The position numbers and the translations under genes are program-made. From assembly GCA_002401455.1 (NCBI GenBank), contig NVTE01000003.1:1-64000 (forward strand): a stretch of 64,000 bases of DNA. Direction: 5' to 3'. Origin of the DNA: Alphaproteobacteria bacterium. GTDB lineage: Bacteria; Pseudomonadota; Alphaproteobacteria; Sphingomonadales; Emcibacteraceae. The notes under the pieces are model-generated. The model was not told where the DNA came from. It searched no databases and was given only the letters and a program-made list of their open reading frames with translations. This document shows, in pieces, positions 25,088 through 32,695 of the stretch; within the stretch, counting starts at the first letter, position 1, and every line of letters begins with the position of its first letter.

Positions 25088-27436
25088 TTACAGCCGTACC
25101 TCAATCAGGGAAATGGACGGGATATGACCGGCCTGAAAACTCTCCAGGGTGATGGCCAGGAAATCCTCGGCAAACCGCACCGGCACGTCAAATTCAAATC
25201 CGGCGGTGATCACAACCCCGGTCCCGGGAGCTGTGTCAAATGTCACCTTGCCAGTGATTGTGTCCACCTGCCAACCGCTGGCCTGAACCACAGCATCAAG
25301 GGCAATCATCACCGTTCCCGGGGCCGGCTTGGTGATGGTCCGTAGATGGGAGATTCCGCCGCTGTCATAGGTCTTGATCAGCTGGAAAGTTACCGCAGTG
25401 TTGTCGCCGTTGCCGATCTGCTGGTCGGTTGCGGTCCTGTCCTGATCCGGGGATGTGCTTTTATAGTCAAGCCAGTCCTTATAGCGGAAACCATTGGCTC
25501 GGCCAGCCCGTGCCCGGAAAAAACTCAGCAGGTCACTGAGATCATTTTCCGACCGCAGGCCTAGACCGATATCATAAATATTCCGGGCTTCGGCCCATTC
25601 CCGGTTCCGCTGTTCATGACCGGAGGCCATCTCGACCACATTGGTTAAAAACTGGGGCCCGCCGCTGGCACCGTAACTGATGTCTTCGGCTAAGCGTATT
25701 TCGTGAAATCCTGTCATGACAATGTCCTGATCTTTGGTGTAAATTACCCCGTCCCGCATGATCTGGGGGTAGGCCCAAACGAAAACTTCGGTGAAGTTAT
25801 CCTGAAAACCCAACCTGGCCGCAGTATGGATATTTTTCCAGTTCTCCAAGGTCGTCGGCAATAGGTTAAACCCGGCAAAATAATGGGTCCTGGTTCGGGG
25901 GTAGGACAGGGTGAGGTCAATTTGATCAATGGCTTTTGTCCGTTTCCCCCAGGCCGCTTCCAGAGCAAAGTCATAATCTTCAATCTGCAGGAAATCAAAG
26001 GCGGGGTCCTGCCAGTGGCTTGTGGGGAAGTTAGCCTCCCCGGCTATAGGCGCCGTGTCCAGCAATACTTGGGGGCTGTAGAACAGAAGACCGACCTGTG
26101 CGGAGGGGTATTGAGCTTTAATCTGATCCCTGAGCCAGAGGGTGGACAGGCCCAGTTTATCACCGAGCCAGGTCAGATAATCCAGCTGATCGGCTGTGGC
26201 GGTCTCGGTAGAGAGAAGGTGCTTGGTCGGCACAACCCTACCGGTTTCTGATGTGTAAAGTGCTGTCGTGACATCATCATATAAATGGGGCACGCCCGTC
26301 CCGCCCTGGTCAATCCACCACCAGGGTTCGCCGACCTGGTAATGGTGATCTGTGCCCAGCTGATCGTTGATCTGTCCAAAAGCCAGAAACACATCGCGCA
26401 GATAATCCAGTGCCGCCGTATTGGTTGGTGCGACCAGGCTGGACGGCGGCTGCCAGCCGGTGAGCGCCGGGGTGGCGTCATGGGCCTTTTGTTGCCAGCT
26501 CGAGGGGATATTCTGGGCCAAGATCTCATAGGACAGGGAGAGGATGACCTTGAAGCCAAAAAACTGCGCTAGGTCCAGAAAATTTGCATGCCAGCTGATA
26601 GTGGCCTTGTTCAGTTTTGGTTTCGATGGGTCGATGACATAGCGGCTCTCGGTCCCGTCCCAGCTCAGGTTAAAATAATGGCTCATACCGACATAATGGG
26701 TGATCCAGCCCCGGTAGCCGAGCCGCAGCATATTCCAGATCACCCGTTCCGGGCTGAGAGAGGTGATATCATCATAGCCATTGGCGATCCGTAGGTCGTG
26801 GGCCTGAACATAACCATCGCCGATTTTCAGGGTCGAGGTCGGGCCGGTGATGGTGATCTGGGACAGGGTGACCTGGGCCTCTATGGCGCTGGGCAGCGGG
26901 CCGGTGGTCGTGCCGTCAAAGGCCGGGGGCACCATGCTGATAAACAGGCGGTCAATATCGGTGGGATAGACCGGGTCGGCTTCTGAGGGGTGTAGAAACC
27001 CCCCGGCGAGGTCATTAAAATCCAGTGTGATCACCGCGTCCTCCGCCGTGCCGACCGCATAATTCCACAGCCGGACATACCAGGTGCGGGCGGTGCCATT
27101 CTGATCCCGGCCCTCAAGGGTCAGGGTTGGGCTGTTCAGGCCGTCCAGGGCCTTGATGTTGCTGCTTTGCCAGTGGAAACTTAACACAGTATGGGAATAA
27201 TCTCGGGCCGTCTGATACTGGTGAAAAGGGTGATCTATGGTGTCTTCTGAGGCCCAGATCAGGCCGCATAGGTCCTCATAACGGTAAAAAACCAGATCAA
27301 CCACCAGACTGTCAAAGCCGGTGGTCACGGTGGAGGCCATCATGGGCCGGGGGAAGTTCACTGTCCAGTAGCGGGGGGAGAAGCGGCGGATAAAACTGCT
27401 TTCCGTCTGGTCCTCGGGGGTTGCCAACCAATACAT
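25088..27436 (-). CDS. large fusion: TIM-barrel-like module plus C-terminal DUF2460 (GTA gp12-like)
   Basis: Of 782 residues, the last ~205 (from GFHEIRLAEDISYGASGGPQ) are the DUF2460/TIGR02217 tail protein (GTA gp12; normally about 210 residues alone). The first ~190 residues are beta-rich. Residues about 220-560 look like a glycoside-hydrolase-type barrel: RVIWNMLRLGYRGWITHYVG, FGFKVILSLSYEIL, then E370 in QVGEPWWWIDQGG and E486 in FDFLQIEDYDF as possible acid/base and nucleophile. The end of the barrel is at VFVWAYPQIM. It may cleave or bind surface polysaccharide at the tail tip. Catalysis is inferred from fold-like spacing only. It overlaps the tape-measure gene by one base. Confidence 0.85.
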   Translation of the reverse strand: MYWLATPEDQTESSFIRRFSPRYWTVNFPRPMMASTVTTGFDSLVVDLVFYRYEDLCGLIWASEDTIDHPFHQYQTARDYSHTVLSFHWQSSNIKALDGLNSPTLTLEGRDQNGTARTWYVRLWNYAVGTAEDAVITLDFNDLAGGFLHPSEADPVYPTDIDRLFISMVPPAFDGTTTGPLPSAIEAQVTLSQITITGPTSTLKIGDGYVQAHDLRIANGYDDITSLSPERVIWNMLRLGYRGWITHYVGMSHYFNLSWDGTESRYVIDPSKPKLNKATISWHANFLDLAQFFGFKVILSLSYEILAQNIPSSWQQKAHDATPALTGWQPPSSLVAPTNTAALDYLRDVFLAFGQINDQLGTDHHYQVGEPWWWIDQGGTGVPHLYDDVTTALYTSETGRVVPTKHLLSTETATADQLDYLTWLGDKLGLSTLWLRDQIKAQYPSAQVGLLFYSPQVLLDTAPIAGEANFPTSHWQDPAFDFLQIEDYDFALEAAWGKRTKAIDQIDLTLSYPRTRTHYFAGFNLLPTTLENWKNIHTAARLGFQDNFTEVFVWAYPQIMRDGVIYTKDQDIVMTGFHEIRLAEDISYGASGGPQFLTNVVEMASGHEQRNREWAEARNIYDIGLGLRSENDLSDLLSFFRARAGRANGFRYKDWLDYKSTSPDQDRTATDQQIGNGDNTAVTFQLIKTYDSGGISHLRTITKPAPGTVMIALDAVVQASGWQVDTITGKVTFDTAPGTGVVITAGFEFDVPVRFAEDFLAITLESFQAGHIPSISLIEVRL

Positions 27437-28020
27437 TATAAGTCCCTCTCTGCCCGGTCCATGGCCCGGCGTACCGCCACGGCCACCTGGGTACTACTGC
27501 GCTCTGTCATGTCATGTGCGCCGCCCTGATTGGTGATGTTGATGGTGATGTTACTACTGGTTCTGCCAGAGGATGCGGCCGTAGAGTTGGACCCCGGTTG
27601 GGCGATAATCCGTCCGGAACCTTCCGGCACAAACAGCTCCGGTCCCCGTTCGCCCACCAGATATGGTTGACGTGAGCCGACCGTGCCACCCCCGGCCCGG
27701 CCAAAAAGAAAACTACCCGCCAGATCTCCCAGGATACTACCCATACCGTTGCCGGAGCCAAACAGGCTGTTCAGGCCTGACTGGATGGCGCTGTTGGCGA
27801 TATCATTTAAGACTGATAGGGCAGCGCTTTTGAGGTTGGAAAAGCTGAGCTCGCCTGACCGGGCGAAGTTTTCAAACACCCGGGTCATGGCATCGGTGGT
27901 TTTGCCGGCGACGGCTTCGAGCCCGCCGAAATCTTTTTCGATGTCGGCCAACTGTCCACGCAGGTCGGCACTATCAGCTCTGATCTTCACGACCAGGCTG
28001 TCAAGAATGGTTTCAGTCAT
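27436..28020 (-). CDS. short tail tape-measure protein (GTA gp11-like)
   Basis: The protein has an N-terminal helical half (VVKIRADSADLRGQLADIEK, DFGGLEAVAGKTTDAMTRVF) and a glycine-rich GRAGGGTVGSRQPYLVGERG, then PELFVPEGSGRI. This is the end found in lambda-type and GTA tape measures. At 194 residues it is tiny compared with phage tape measures (hundreds to over a thousand) and close to RcGTA gp11, so a very short tail is expected. The ATG at 28020 with GGAAAGAATT before it is preferred to the TTG at 28032. A terminator hairpin lies just upstream (28031-28058). Confidence 0.85.
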   Translation of the reverse strand: MTETILDSLVVKIRADSADLRGQLADIEKDFGGLEAVAGKTTDAMTRVFENFARSGELSFSNLKSAALSVLNDIANSAIQSGLNSLFGSGNGMGSILGDLAGSFLFGRAGGGTVGSRQPYLVGERGPELFVPEGSGRIIAQPGSNSTAASSGRTSSNITINITNQGGAHDMTERSSTQVAVAVRRAMDRAERDL

Positions 28021-28030
28021 AATTCTTTCC

Positions 28031-28058
28031 AATAAAAAACCCGCCGGAGGGGCGGGTT
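28031..28058 (-). terminator. intrinsic terminator (minus-strand direction) between the 97-residue membrane gene and the tape-measure gene
   Basis: On the minus strand AACCCGCC pairs with GGCGGGTT (arms at 28051-28058 and 28038-28045) around a short loop and runs into TTTTTTATT. It falls inside the operon, only 10 bases before the tape-measure start, so it should limit tail-gene expression unless antitermination or read-through occurs. Confidence 0.8.
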
Positions 28059-28136
28059 GATTTAAGTCATGGCGACAATTGTTAAGGGTTCCCTCTCAAA
28101 TGAAGGAAAAAAATATATCAAGGAAACGACTAAACG

Positions 28137-28430
28137 CTATCGCATGATGTTGCTGAGGTTCATGAAGGAACTGACGGCCCGGCCGACCAGGAACATGCCG
28201 GAATAGATCATCACATTGATCCAGTTCATATGGCCATAGCCGTCGCCAATATACTGGCCGAGCAGCACCATGAGCATGATCAGGCCAATGGCCTGAAACA
28301 GGTTGGCGCATAACCTTACCCGCTTTAAGATCTTTTCACGCTTGGGACTGGTTTCTTCCTTGATGCCGGCTTTACGGTCGGCTACCCGCTCGCGCAGGGA
28401 TTTTCTCGGGGTCTGGTTCTTTTTTCTCAT
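28137..28430 (-). CDS. small two-helix membrane protein, unrecognised, inserted among tail genes
   Basis: The 97-residue protein has a strongly basic N-terminus (MRKKNQTPRKSLRERVADRK) and two membrane segments (ANLFQAIGLIMLMVLLGQYI and INVMIYSGMFLVGRAVSSFM). It lies between the gp10.1-like chaperone and the tape measure, a place without a gene in RcGTA, and is followed by a terminator. Two-helix topology and size fit a holin-like or superinfection-type phage membrane protein, but there is no sequence motif to prove it. Confidence 0.7.
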   Translation of the reverse strand: MRKKNQTPRKSLRERVADRKAGIKEETSPKREKILKRVRLCANLFQAIGLIMLMVLLGQYIGDGYGHMNWINVMIYSGMFLVGRAVSSFMNLSNIMR

Positions 28431-28438
28431 GCCCCGTT

Positions 28439-28639
28439 TTACGCCTTTACCTGCCGGGATACAAGATCATTTAATTCCGACCGGCTTAACGGCGCTTCCC
28501 CCGATCCGCCCCGGACTTTTCGCCAGCCTGCGTAAGCACACCAGAAATCAGCCGGGGTCGCCCGCCAGAACTGATCCGGGGACCAGCCAAAATTAACATA
28601 GGCAATTTCAGCATAGCGGGCCCAGTCAATCTGGTGCAT
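28439..28639 (-). CDS. tail assembly chaperone-like protein (TIGR02216, GTA gp10.1-like)
   Basis: The 66-residue protein has the family pattern: WARYAEIAYVNFGWSPDQFW, then RATPADFWCAYAGW and LSRSELNDLV. This small family is always found just after the gp10 tail chaperone in GTA-type clusters and is thought to act as the second tail assembly chaperone. It overlaps the preceding gene by 14 bases, which would permit coupled translation. Confidence 0.87.
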   Translation of the reverse strand: MHQIDWARYAEIAYVNFGWSPDQFWRATPADFWCAYAGWRKVRGGSGEAPLSRSELNDLVSRQVKA

Positions 28640-28967
28640 TTTCTTCTGTATTTTCTTCTGAATTTTCTGGAGTATTGAGGCCGACCAGGCACAGGATCAG
28701 CAGATCCCGGACCACCGGGCTGGCCTTGGCCAGGCCCTCGGCCAGGATCAGTTTGCCCACCTGCTCAAAATTCAGCCGGTCCTCCATGGTCGCCCAGATA
28801 ATCACGGTCATTTCCTTCAGGCCAAAATCGCCGTCAGCGGCCCTGACCGCCAGCCCGATGATGCCGCCCAGGCGTTCCTCAATATCCATGATCGCCTGGA
28901 AGGTTGGTTTCAGGCGATATTCCCCGCTGTCGAGGGTGAGGGTGACGCTGTTCCTAAACACTGGCAA
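28626..28967 (-). CDS. tail assembly chaperone (Phage_TAC_11 / GTA gp10-like)
   Basis: The 113-residue protein shows the GTA gp10 pattern: SGEYRLKPTFQAIMDIEERL, then GLKEMTVIIWATMEDRLNFE. This Phage_TAC family helps load the tape measure and tail-tube subunits. It overlaps the major tail gene by 14 bases and the next chaperone gene by 14 bases. The C-terminus is acidic and asparagine-rich (ENSEENTEENAPD). Confidence 0.87.
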   Translation of the reverse strand: MPVFRNSVTLTLDSGEYRLKPTFQAIMDIEERLGGIIGLAVRAADGDFGLKEMTVIIWATMEDRLNFEQVGKLILAEGLAKASPVVRDLLILCLVGLNTPENSEENTEENAPD

Positions 28968-29367
28968 AACTCACCACGCCGGAGCTTTCCAGGGCGATGC
29001 TATAGGTGCGTTCGCCATTATAGTCCCCGGCATATTCCAGGGAGGTGACCTGAAAGGCGCCGGTGAATTTTGCCCCGCTTTCAAAAACGATTTGATACGT
29101 ATCGACACTGCTGGTCAGGGCCTTGGCCTGGAGGGATGTTTCACTGGCGCTGTCGGTAAAAATACCACTGCCGCTCAGAGAGATTTTCCGGAGCCCGGCT
29201 CCGGGTAATATTTCCCGCCAGCCGCCTGACATCTTGTTGGTCACATCAACCATTTCATTATTAATCCTCAGCGATGTGGAGCGCATGCCGCCGACCACAT
29301 CAAATGTTTCCGGATTACCTCCATCGCCAATTTTCAACAAAAAGGCCCGTCCTTTTTCTGCTGCCAT
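28954..29367 (-). CDS. major tail tube protein, TP901-1 family (GTA gp9-like)
   Basis: The 137-residue protein has the TP901-1/GTA gp9 pattern: GRAFLLKIGDGGNPETFDVV, then GGMRSTSLRINNEMVDVTNK, and GWREILPGAGLRKISLSGSG. It forms the stacked hexameric rings of the tail tube. The length is typical. Upstream of it lies a terminator (29466-29487) and then the inserted toxin/immunity-like pair, so it may be driven by its own promoter in 29368-29465 or by read-through. Confidence 0.9.
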   Translation of the reverse strand: MAAEKGRAFLLKIGDGGNPETFDVVGGMRSTSLRINNEMVDVTNKMSGGWREILPGAGLRKISLSGSGIFTDSASETSLQAKALTSSVDTYQIVFESGAKFTGAFQVTSLEYAGDYNGERTYSIALESSGVVSFASV

Positions 29368-29465
29368 TTGTCTGTACTCCTTTGTCTATAAGTTTTGAAT
29401 GGGGGGGAACGGCACCGCAGAATGCGGTAGCCCCCTGGCCATCCTCCTCAAAAAAAATGTCACTA

Positions 29466-29487
29466 AAAAACCCGCTCAGGGCGGGTC
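29466..29487 (-). terminator. intrinsic terminator (minus-strand direction) after the inserted membrane-protein gene
   Basis: On the minus strand ACCCGC pairs with GCGGGT around CCTGA and is followed by TTTTTTAGTG. It closes the inserted pair at 29546-30681 before the major tail gene. Its sequence resembles the terminator at 28031-28058 (both AACCCGC...GCGGGT with TTAA(A/G)T upstream in the transcript). Confidence 0.8.
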
Positions 29488-29545
29488 AGCTTAAATATCG
29501 CTCCTCCAGGGAGGGCGGTTTTACGTTAGGAACAGTTATGTGATG

Positions 29546-30040
29546 TCACTTGATTTTTCTCTCATGCCACCGAAAATAGCGTCTTATGAGTTGCCGGAAA
29601 TAAAACATCGCCGGGCGAAACAGTGTGATCAAAAAGAATAGTGATAAAAATACCAAATACACATTCTGCATCGAAAAAGTATGATATTGATTATAGCCTG
29701 ATTCAGAGTAAAAAAAGCTATCGGGTTTATAGGGGTCTATTATAGACGTTACAATTTGTAAAACGCCAAGGAACATAAAGAAGAAATTTAATATCCATGC
29801 AGGTAAAATATAAGTTTTTGGGTAAAAGTAAGCTAATACGCCAAATAAGATAACATAGATAAAAATCAAAGCCTCTATCAGAGGAAATGACCGGGGGAGT
29901 ACGGCAGATAAGAACATGAAAATTATAAGAAATATAACCCAGGAAATTGGGGCCCACCCCAAGGCTGAGGCAAAACCAAGAAGAGTTCTTTCATAAAATC
30001 GCCATTTATATGAGTTATTAACATCCTGAATCATGTTCAA
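29546..30040 (-). CDS. four-helix membrane protein, unrecognised (immunity-like partner?)
   Basis: The 164-residue protein has about four hydrophobic spans: ISWVIFLIIFMFLSAVL, ALIFIYVILFGVLAYFY, PAWILNFFFMFLGVLQIVT and VYLVFLSLFFLITLF, with a basic C-terminus (RYFRWHERKIK). It begins inside the stop of the upstream gene (ATGA overlap 30037-30040), so the two are coupled. The base composition is clearly more AT-rich than neighbouring virion genes, indicating separate acquisition. Position next to a toxin-like gene suggests an immunity or anchoring role. No family is recognised. Confidence 0.72.
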   Translation of the reverse strand: MNMIQDVNNSYKWRFYERTLLGFASALGWAPISWVIFLIIFMFLSAVLPRSFPLIEALIFIYVILFGVLAYFYPKTYILPAWILNFFFMFLGVLQIVTSIIDPYKPDSFFYSESGYNQYHTFSMQNVYLVFLSLFFLITLFRPAMFYFRQLIRRYFRWHERKIK

Positions 30041-30504
30041 AATGTCCCCCGCCAGTTAAAAGTCTCGCTCCAGTTCGCTGTAATTTTGTATGGCTTCGAA
30101 TAAGGCAAGTCTTGATCTCCGTTAATCTTATTGAGACTATCAAGGGCATCGCTAAATTTATCGTTTATTTCAAATTTCAATACCCCTTCTAAATGGAGTG
30201 TTCTGTTGATACAACTTACATTAAGGGCAATTCGTGCTGATCGATAAAAGGTGGATCCGCCAACAGAGTAAAGAGGCCCCTCTTGTGTAACATCTGTTGT
30301 TGTTCTATCTCGGTCCGAAAATATTACCATTGTTTTGTTAGCCTCCGTTCGTTCTAATTTACGACAAACGTCAACGGCTTTTCGTATGGCTAATTTTATT
30401 TGTTTAGTTTTAAAACTCTCAACGGCACTCCTGACAGAACGGCTATTCCGAAATTGTTCCAACAGCCCGACATTCGCCAAATTAACGGTTCGACCATTTC
30501 CCAA
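30037..30504 (-). CDS. unrecognised protein, possible toxin-like domain (open frame after the stop)
   Basis: The 155-residue reading frame from a TTG at 30504 contains TVNLANVGLLEQFRNSRSVR, then SAVESFKTKQIKLAIRK, and ends ITANWSETFNWRGTF. The arrangement (a DHY..GNG.TVNL start, a beta-rich middle, and a D.FSDALD...PYKITANW end) resembles C-terminal domains of polymorphic toxins, but no named family could be assigned. The frame stays open upstream of the TTG to a TAA at 30541-30543, so the TTG start may be artificial; see the longer pseudogene. Composition is AT-rich compared with flanking head and tail genes. Confidence 0.6.
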   Translation of the reverse strand: MGNGRTVNLANVGLLEQFRNSRSVRSAVESFKTKQIKLAIRKAVDVCRKLERTEANKTMVIFSDRDRTTTDVTQEGPLYSVGGSTFYRSARIALNVSCINRTLHLEGVLKFEINDKFSDALDSLNKINGDQDLPYSKPYKITANWSETFNWRGTF

Positions 30505-30681
30505 TGCATAATGATCTAGAAAATCACGTGTTGTCCAGCTTTAATGGGACAAGAATTCATCCTCGCTATAAGCGGACGGATTTGATTTATGGCTCTGGAA
30601 ATGCTCGACTGGTAAAACTCTACCGGTTCTCAGATAGTGGCTCATTTGGGTCCGGGCGGGTTTATGCTTCTGATCATACAT
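30037..30681 (-). pseudogene. probable full-length form of the toxin-like gene, interrupted by TAA at codon 47
   Basis: From an ATG at 30681 the minus-strand frame reads MYDQKHKPARTQMSHYLRTG, then RVLPVEHFQSHKSN, up to DEFLSH. A TAA (30543-30541) follows, and then SWTTRDFLDHYALGNGRTVN in the same frame joins the gene at 30504. The protein-like composition on both sides without a frameshift suggests one gene with a nonsense change. The ribosome site before 30681 is weak, so a chance upstream frame is not excluded. Confidence 0.5.
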
Positions 30682-30767
30682 AGGTTATCGCCACAACAAT
30701 AAATTCTACTATAAGTCGTAACACGGCAATTTAAAGGCAAAAAAACATGGGCCTGGTTGAGATGCGG

Positions 30768-31172
30768 TCAGTCCTGGATGGTTCTGGCCCGAAACCGCAG
30801 GATGCCGTGGCGTACCTGACCATCGCCATCAAAAAAATTCTCAAAGAAAATGAAATCCAGCGCCACCAGCTGGTGCCCGGCCAAGGCAAGGTTCTGCCCG
30901 TTCAGCAGGCTGGCCACCTGATCGGCCAGGGACCGGATCTCTCCGCCGCCGCGCTGTCCGGACCAGATATGAATATCAATCAGATGTTCCTGCCCGGTGA
31001 AATCCTTTGCCGACCAGTCCCGGGCACTGCCCTCGCCGATGGTCAGATAGGGCAGGCTTTGGCCTTCGGGGGCGGGGTCGAATATGCCCGAGATGTCGGC
31101 CATCAATTGGCTGTCCCCGGCCAGCCGGTCATGGATGGCCTGCCACAGGCTTTGTGAGCTGAGTATTGTCAT
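30768..31172 (-). CDS. DUF3168 tail terminator (GTA gp8-like)
   Basis: The 134-residue protein has the DUF3168 pattern: LWQAIHDRLAGDSQLMADIS, then LPYLTIGEGSARDWSAKD and HLIDIHIWSGQRGGGEIRSL. Members sit at the head-tail interface or terminate the tail tube (gp17/gpU-like). The length is normal. The gene is separated from the next tail gene by the inserted pair, whereas in RcGTA g8 and g9 are adjacent. Confidence 0.9.
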   Translation of the reverse strand: MTILSSQSLWQAIHDRLAGDSQLMADISGIFDPAPEGQSLPYLTIGEGSARDWSAKDFTGQEHLIDIHIWSGQRGGGEIRSLADQVASLLNGQNLALAGHQLVALDFIFFENFFDGDGQVRHGILRFRARTIQD

Positions 31173-31193
31173 GGCAAATATCTTTCAGAAAAA

Positions 31194-31505
31194 TTAAATA
31201 AGACCGGAGAATGTCACTTTGACCTCTTCTGTCGCCGGGGTCAGGAAAGGCCGGGCCGGCTGGCGAATGGTGCCGAATTCCACATAGCGGGCATAGGGCT
31301 TGTCGGTGATAATCCGCATGCCGCCCTCGGGTAGTTTTTCTGCTCGGAGTGACTGCGCCAGCGGGCTTGACCCTTTGGGGTTTTTCAGGCCGCGGTAGAC
31401 CCGGGCTCTGGCCCCGATGACAATCTGCTCGGCCATTTGTTCAATCAACCGGGCCAGTTTTTCTTCATAACCGATTATGGTTTGGGTTAAGTTCAGGCTG
31501 GTCAT
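31194..31505 (-). CDS. HK97-gp10-like neck / head-tail joining protein
   Basis: The 103-residue protein has the HK97-gp10 pattern: MAEQIVIGARARVYRGLK, then LPEGGMRIITDKPYARYVEF, and GTIRQPARPFLTPA. Such proteins act at the neck of siphoviruses. I do not recall a counterpart in the classical RcGTA order, which passes from gp7 to gp8, so this points to a mixed phage/GTA origin. It shares one base with the upstream adaptor gene. Confidence 0.85.
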   Translation of the reverse strand: MTSLNLTQTIIGYEEKLARLIEQMAEQIVIGARARVYRGLKNPKGSSPLAQSLRAEKLPEGGMRIITDKPYARYVEFGTIRQPARPFLTPATEEVKVTFSGLI

Positions 31506-31825
31506 CAGGGGTGATCCTTCACGATCTCAATTTCCAGAATGCGTTGCCGGTTATCAGGATTGAGCAGGCTGGTCACCCGGTACGCCTGTCCCTGCCACAG
31601 GATATTCCGGGTAGGGAGCAGGTCCTGCTGATAGCGCACCCGGACGGTATAGCTTTCCGCCATATGCCTTTGTCGGGCGGCGGTGGTTACGCCGGCGGAT
31701 TTGGCCGTAACTTCGGCCCAGACCACGGCGATATCCTGCCAGTTTTCCTGTTGCTCTCCGGCGGTGGTCGGGCTGAGCATCTGAGCACGGCAGGTGATTT
31801 TTTGGTGCATAGATCTGGTTGTCAT
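31505..31825 (-). CDS. head-tail adaptor / stopper (GTA gp7-like)
   Basis: A protein of 106 residues starting MTTRSMHQKITCRAQMLSPT, with a beta-rich middle (VWAEVTAKSAGVTTAARQRH) and YTVRVRYQQDLLPTRNILWQ, then GQAYRVTSLLNPDNRQRILE. This is the SPP1 gp16-like phage_H_T_join family, which closes the connector after packaging. The ATG at 31825 overlaps the upstream stop as ATGA, so it is chosen over the GTG at 31852. Confidence 0.86.
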   Translation of the reverse strand: MTTRSMHQKITCRAQMLSPTTAGEQQENWQDIAVVWAEVTAKSAGVTTAARQRHMAESYTVRVRYQQDLLPTRNILWQGQAYRVTSLLNPDNRQRILEIEIVKDHP

Positions 31826-32391
31826 AGGGCCAGCCGCCGGTAGGGCTGCCACAGTTTTTCCGCCATGAGGACAGCCTGGTTGTCGGCCATCTGACCGCCG
31901 TCATAGGCTGCCGCCAGCCAGTGAAGAAGGCCAAGACGAATGTCGGGGGGAACGTCATTTTGACTGTCGCCAAACCCGGCACTGACGGTGATGCTGATCC
32001 CGGCGACATCTGTTTCAGGCTCGGGCCATTGATAGCCGGTCTGGGGTACGATTTTGGCCAGGTAGGACACATTGTCCAGCAGGTAATTGGCCGGGGCGAT
32101 GACCTGAAAAGCGCCCGTGGTCCAGACCTCTATTTTGTCAATGGACAGCAGGGGAGATAACGGGATTTGGATCACCCCTTCCGGACCATCACCGCGCCAG
32201 TTGTTAAGGGTCAATTGCCATTGCTGGCTGATCAGTTTTCTTGCCGTGAAGGTCTCACAGGCTGTAGTGGCCGCGCGGATATAACTGGCGATCAAGGCGC
32301 CCTCATCCTGGTGGGATATTTTCAGGAAATCCCGGGCTTCGGACAAGAGGACCGGCAACTGTACGGCCATGGAGATAAGCTGTGTTTTCAT
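31822..32391 (-). CDS. head-tail connector protein (gp6-like, GTA gp6-like)
   Basis: The 189-residue protein begins with the typical helical adaptor: LLSEARDFLKISHQDEGALI, then ASYIRAATTACETFTARKLI and WQLTLNNWRGDGPEGVIQIP. The C-terminal IRLGLLHWLAAAYDGGQ is also typical. It attaches under the portal. It overlaps the upstream and downstream genes by ATGA (32388-32391 and 31822-31825), so the connector genes are tightly coupled. Confidence 0.9.
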   Translation of the reverse strand: MKTQLISMAVQLPVLLSEARDFLKISHQDEGALIASYIRAATTACETFTARKLISQQWQLTLNNWRGDGPEGVIQIPLSPLLSIDKIEVWTTGAFQVIAPANYLLDNVSYLAKIVPQTGYQWPEPETDVAGISITVSAGFGDSQNDVPPDIRLGLLHWLAAAYDGGQMADNQAVLMAEKLWQPYRRLAL

Positions 32392-32681
32392 TTTTCTTCA
32401 ATCCTGATGGTGAGGGACCGCTCATCGGTGCGGCCCTGATCGGTGGTGATCCGGTTGGTCAACTGATAGACTTTTCCCGCACTGCCCCCGGTGACAAAAA
32501 CGGTTGTCATACCGGCGGCCGGGAGAGGAATATTATCAACGACCAGGTCATCTGGCCTGCCCTGGGGCAGGATAAACCAGCTACTGGCAGTGATCTGTTC
32601 ACTGCTCAGGAGATAACTCACCGACCAGTCAATGACATAGTCAAGGGTCGCCTTGGGATCTTTTAGATATTGTTCGGTCAT
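32388..32681 (-). CDS. small beta-rich virion protein (fibre-tail adaptor-like)
   Basis: The 97-residue protein starts MTEQYLKDPKATLDYVIDWS and ends with NRITTDQGRTDERSLTIRIE. The pattern (a DP...LDY..DWS start, a beta-sandwich body and an NRITT..GR..ERSL.I.I end) recurs in small proteins often labelled phage fibre-tail adaptor in alphaproteobacterial siphoviruses. It is not part of the classical RcGTA set. It is coupled by ATGA overlap to the connector gene. Confidence 0.7.
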   Translation of the reverse strand: MTEQYLKDPKATLDYVIDWSVSYLLSSEQITASSWFILPQGRPDDLVVDNIPLPAAGMTTVFVTGGSAGKVYQLTNRITTDQGRTDERSLTIRIEEK

Positions 32682-32695
32682 ATCTTTTCCATTAT

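Noticed and set aside
30747-31157. Plus-strand 136-residue open frame
   Set aside because: It lies wholly antisense to the DUF3168 gene, which has clear family features. A shadow frame.
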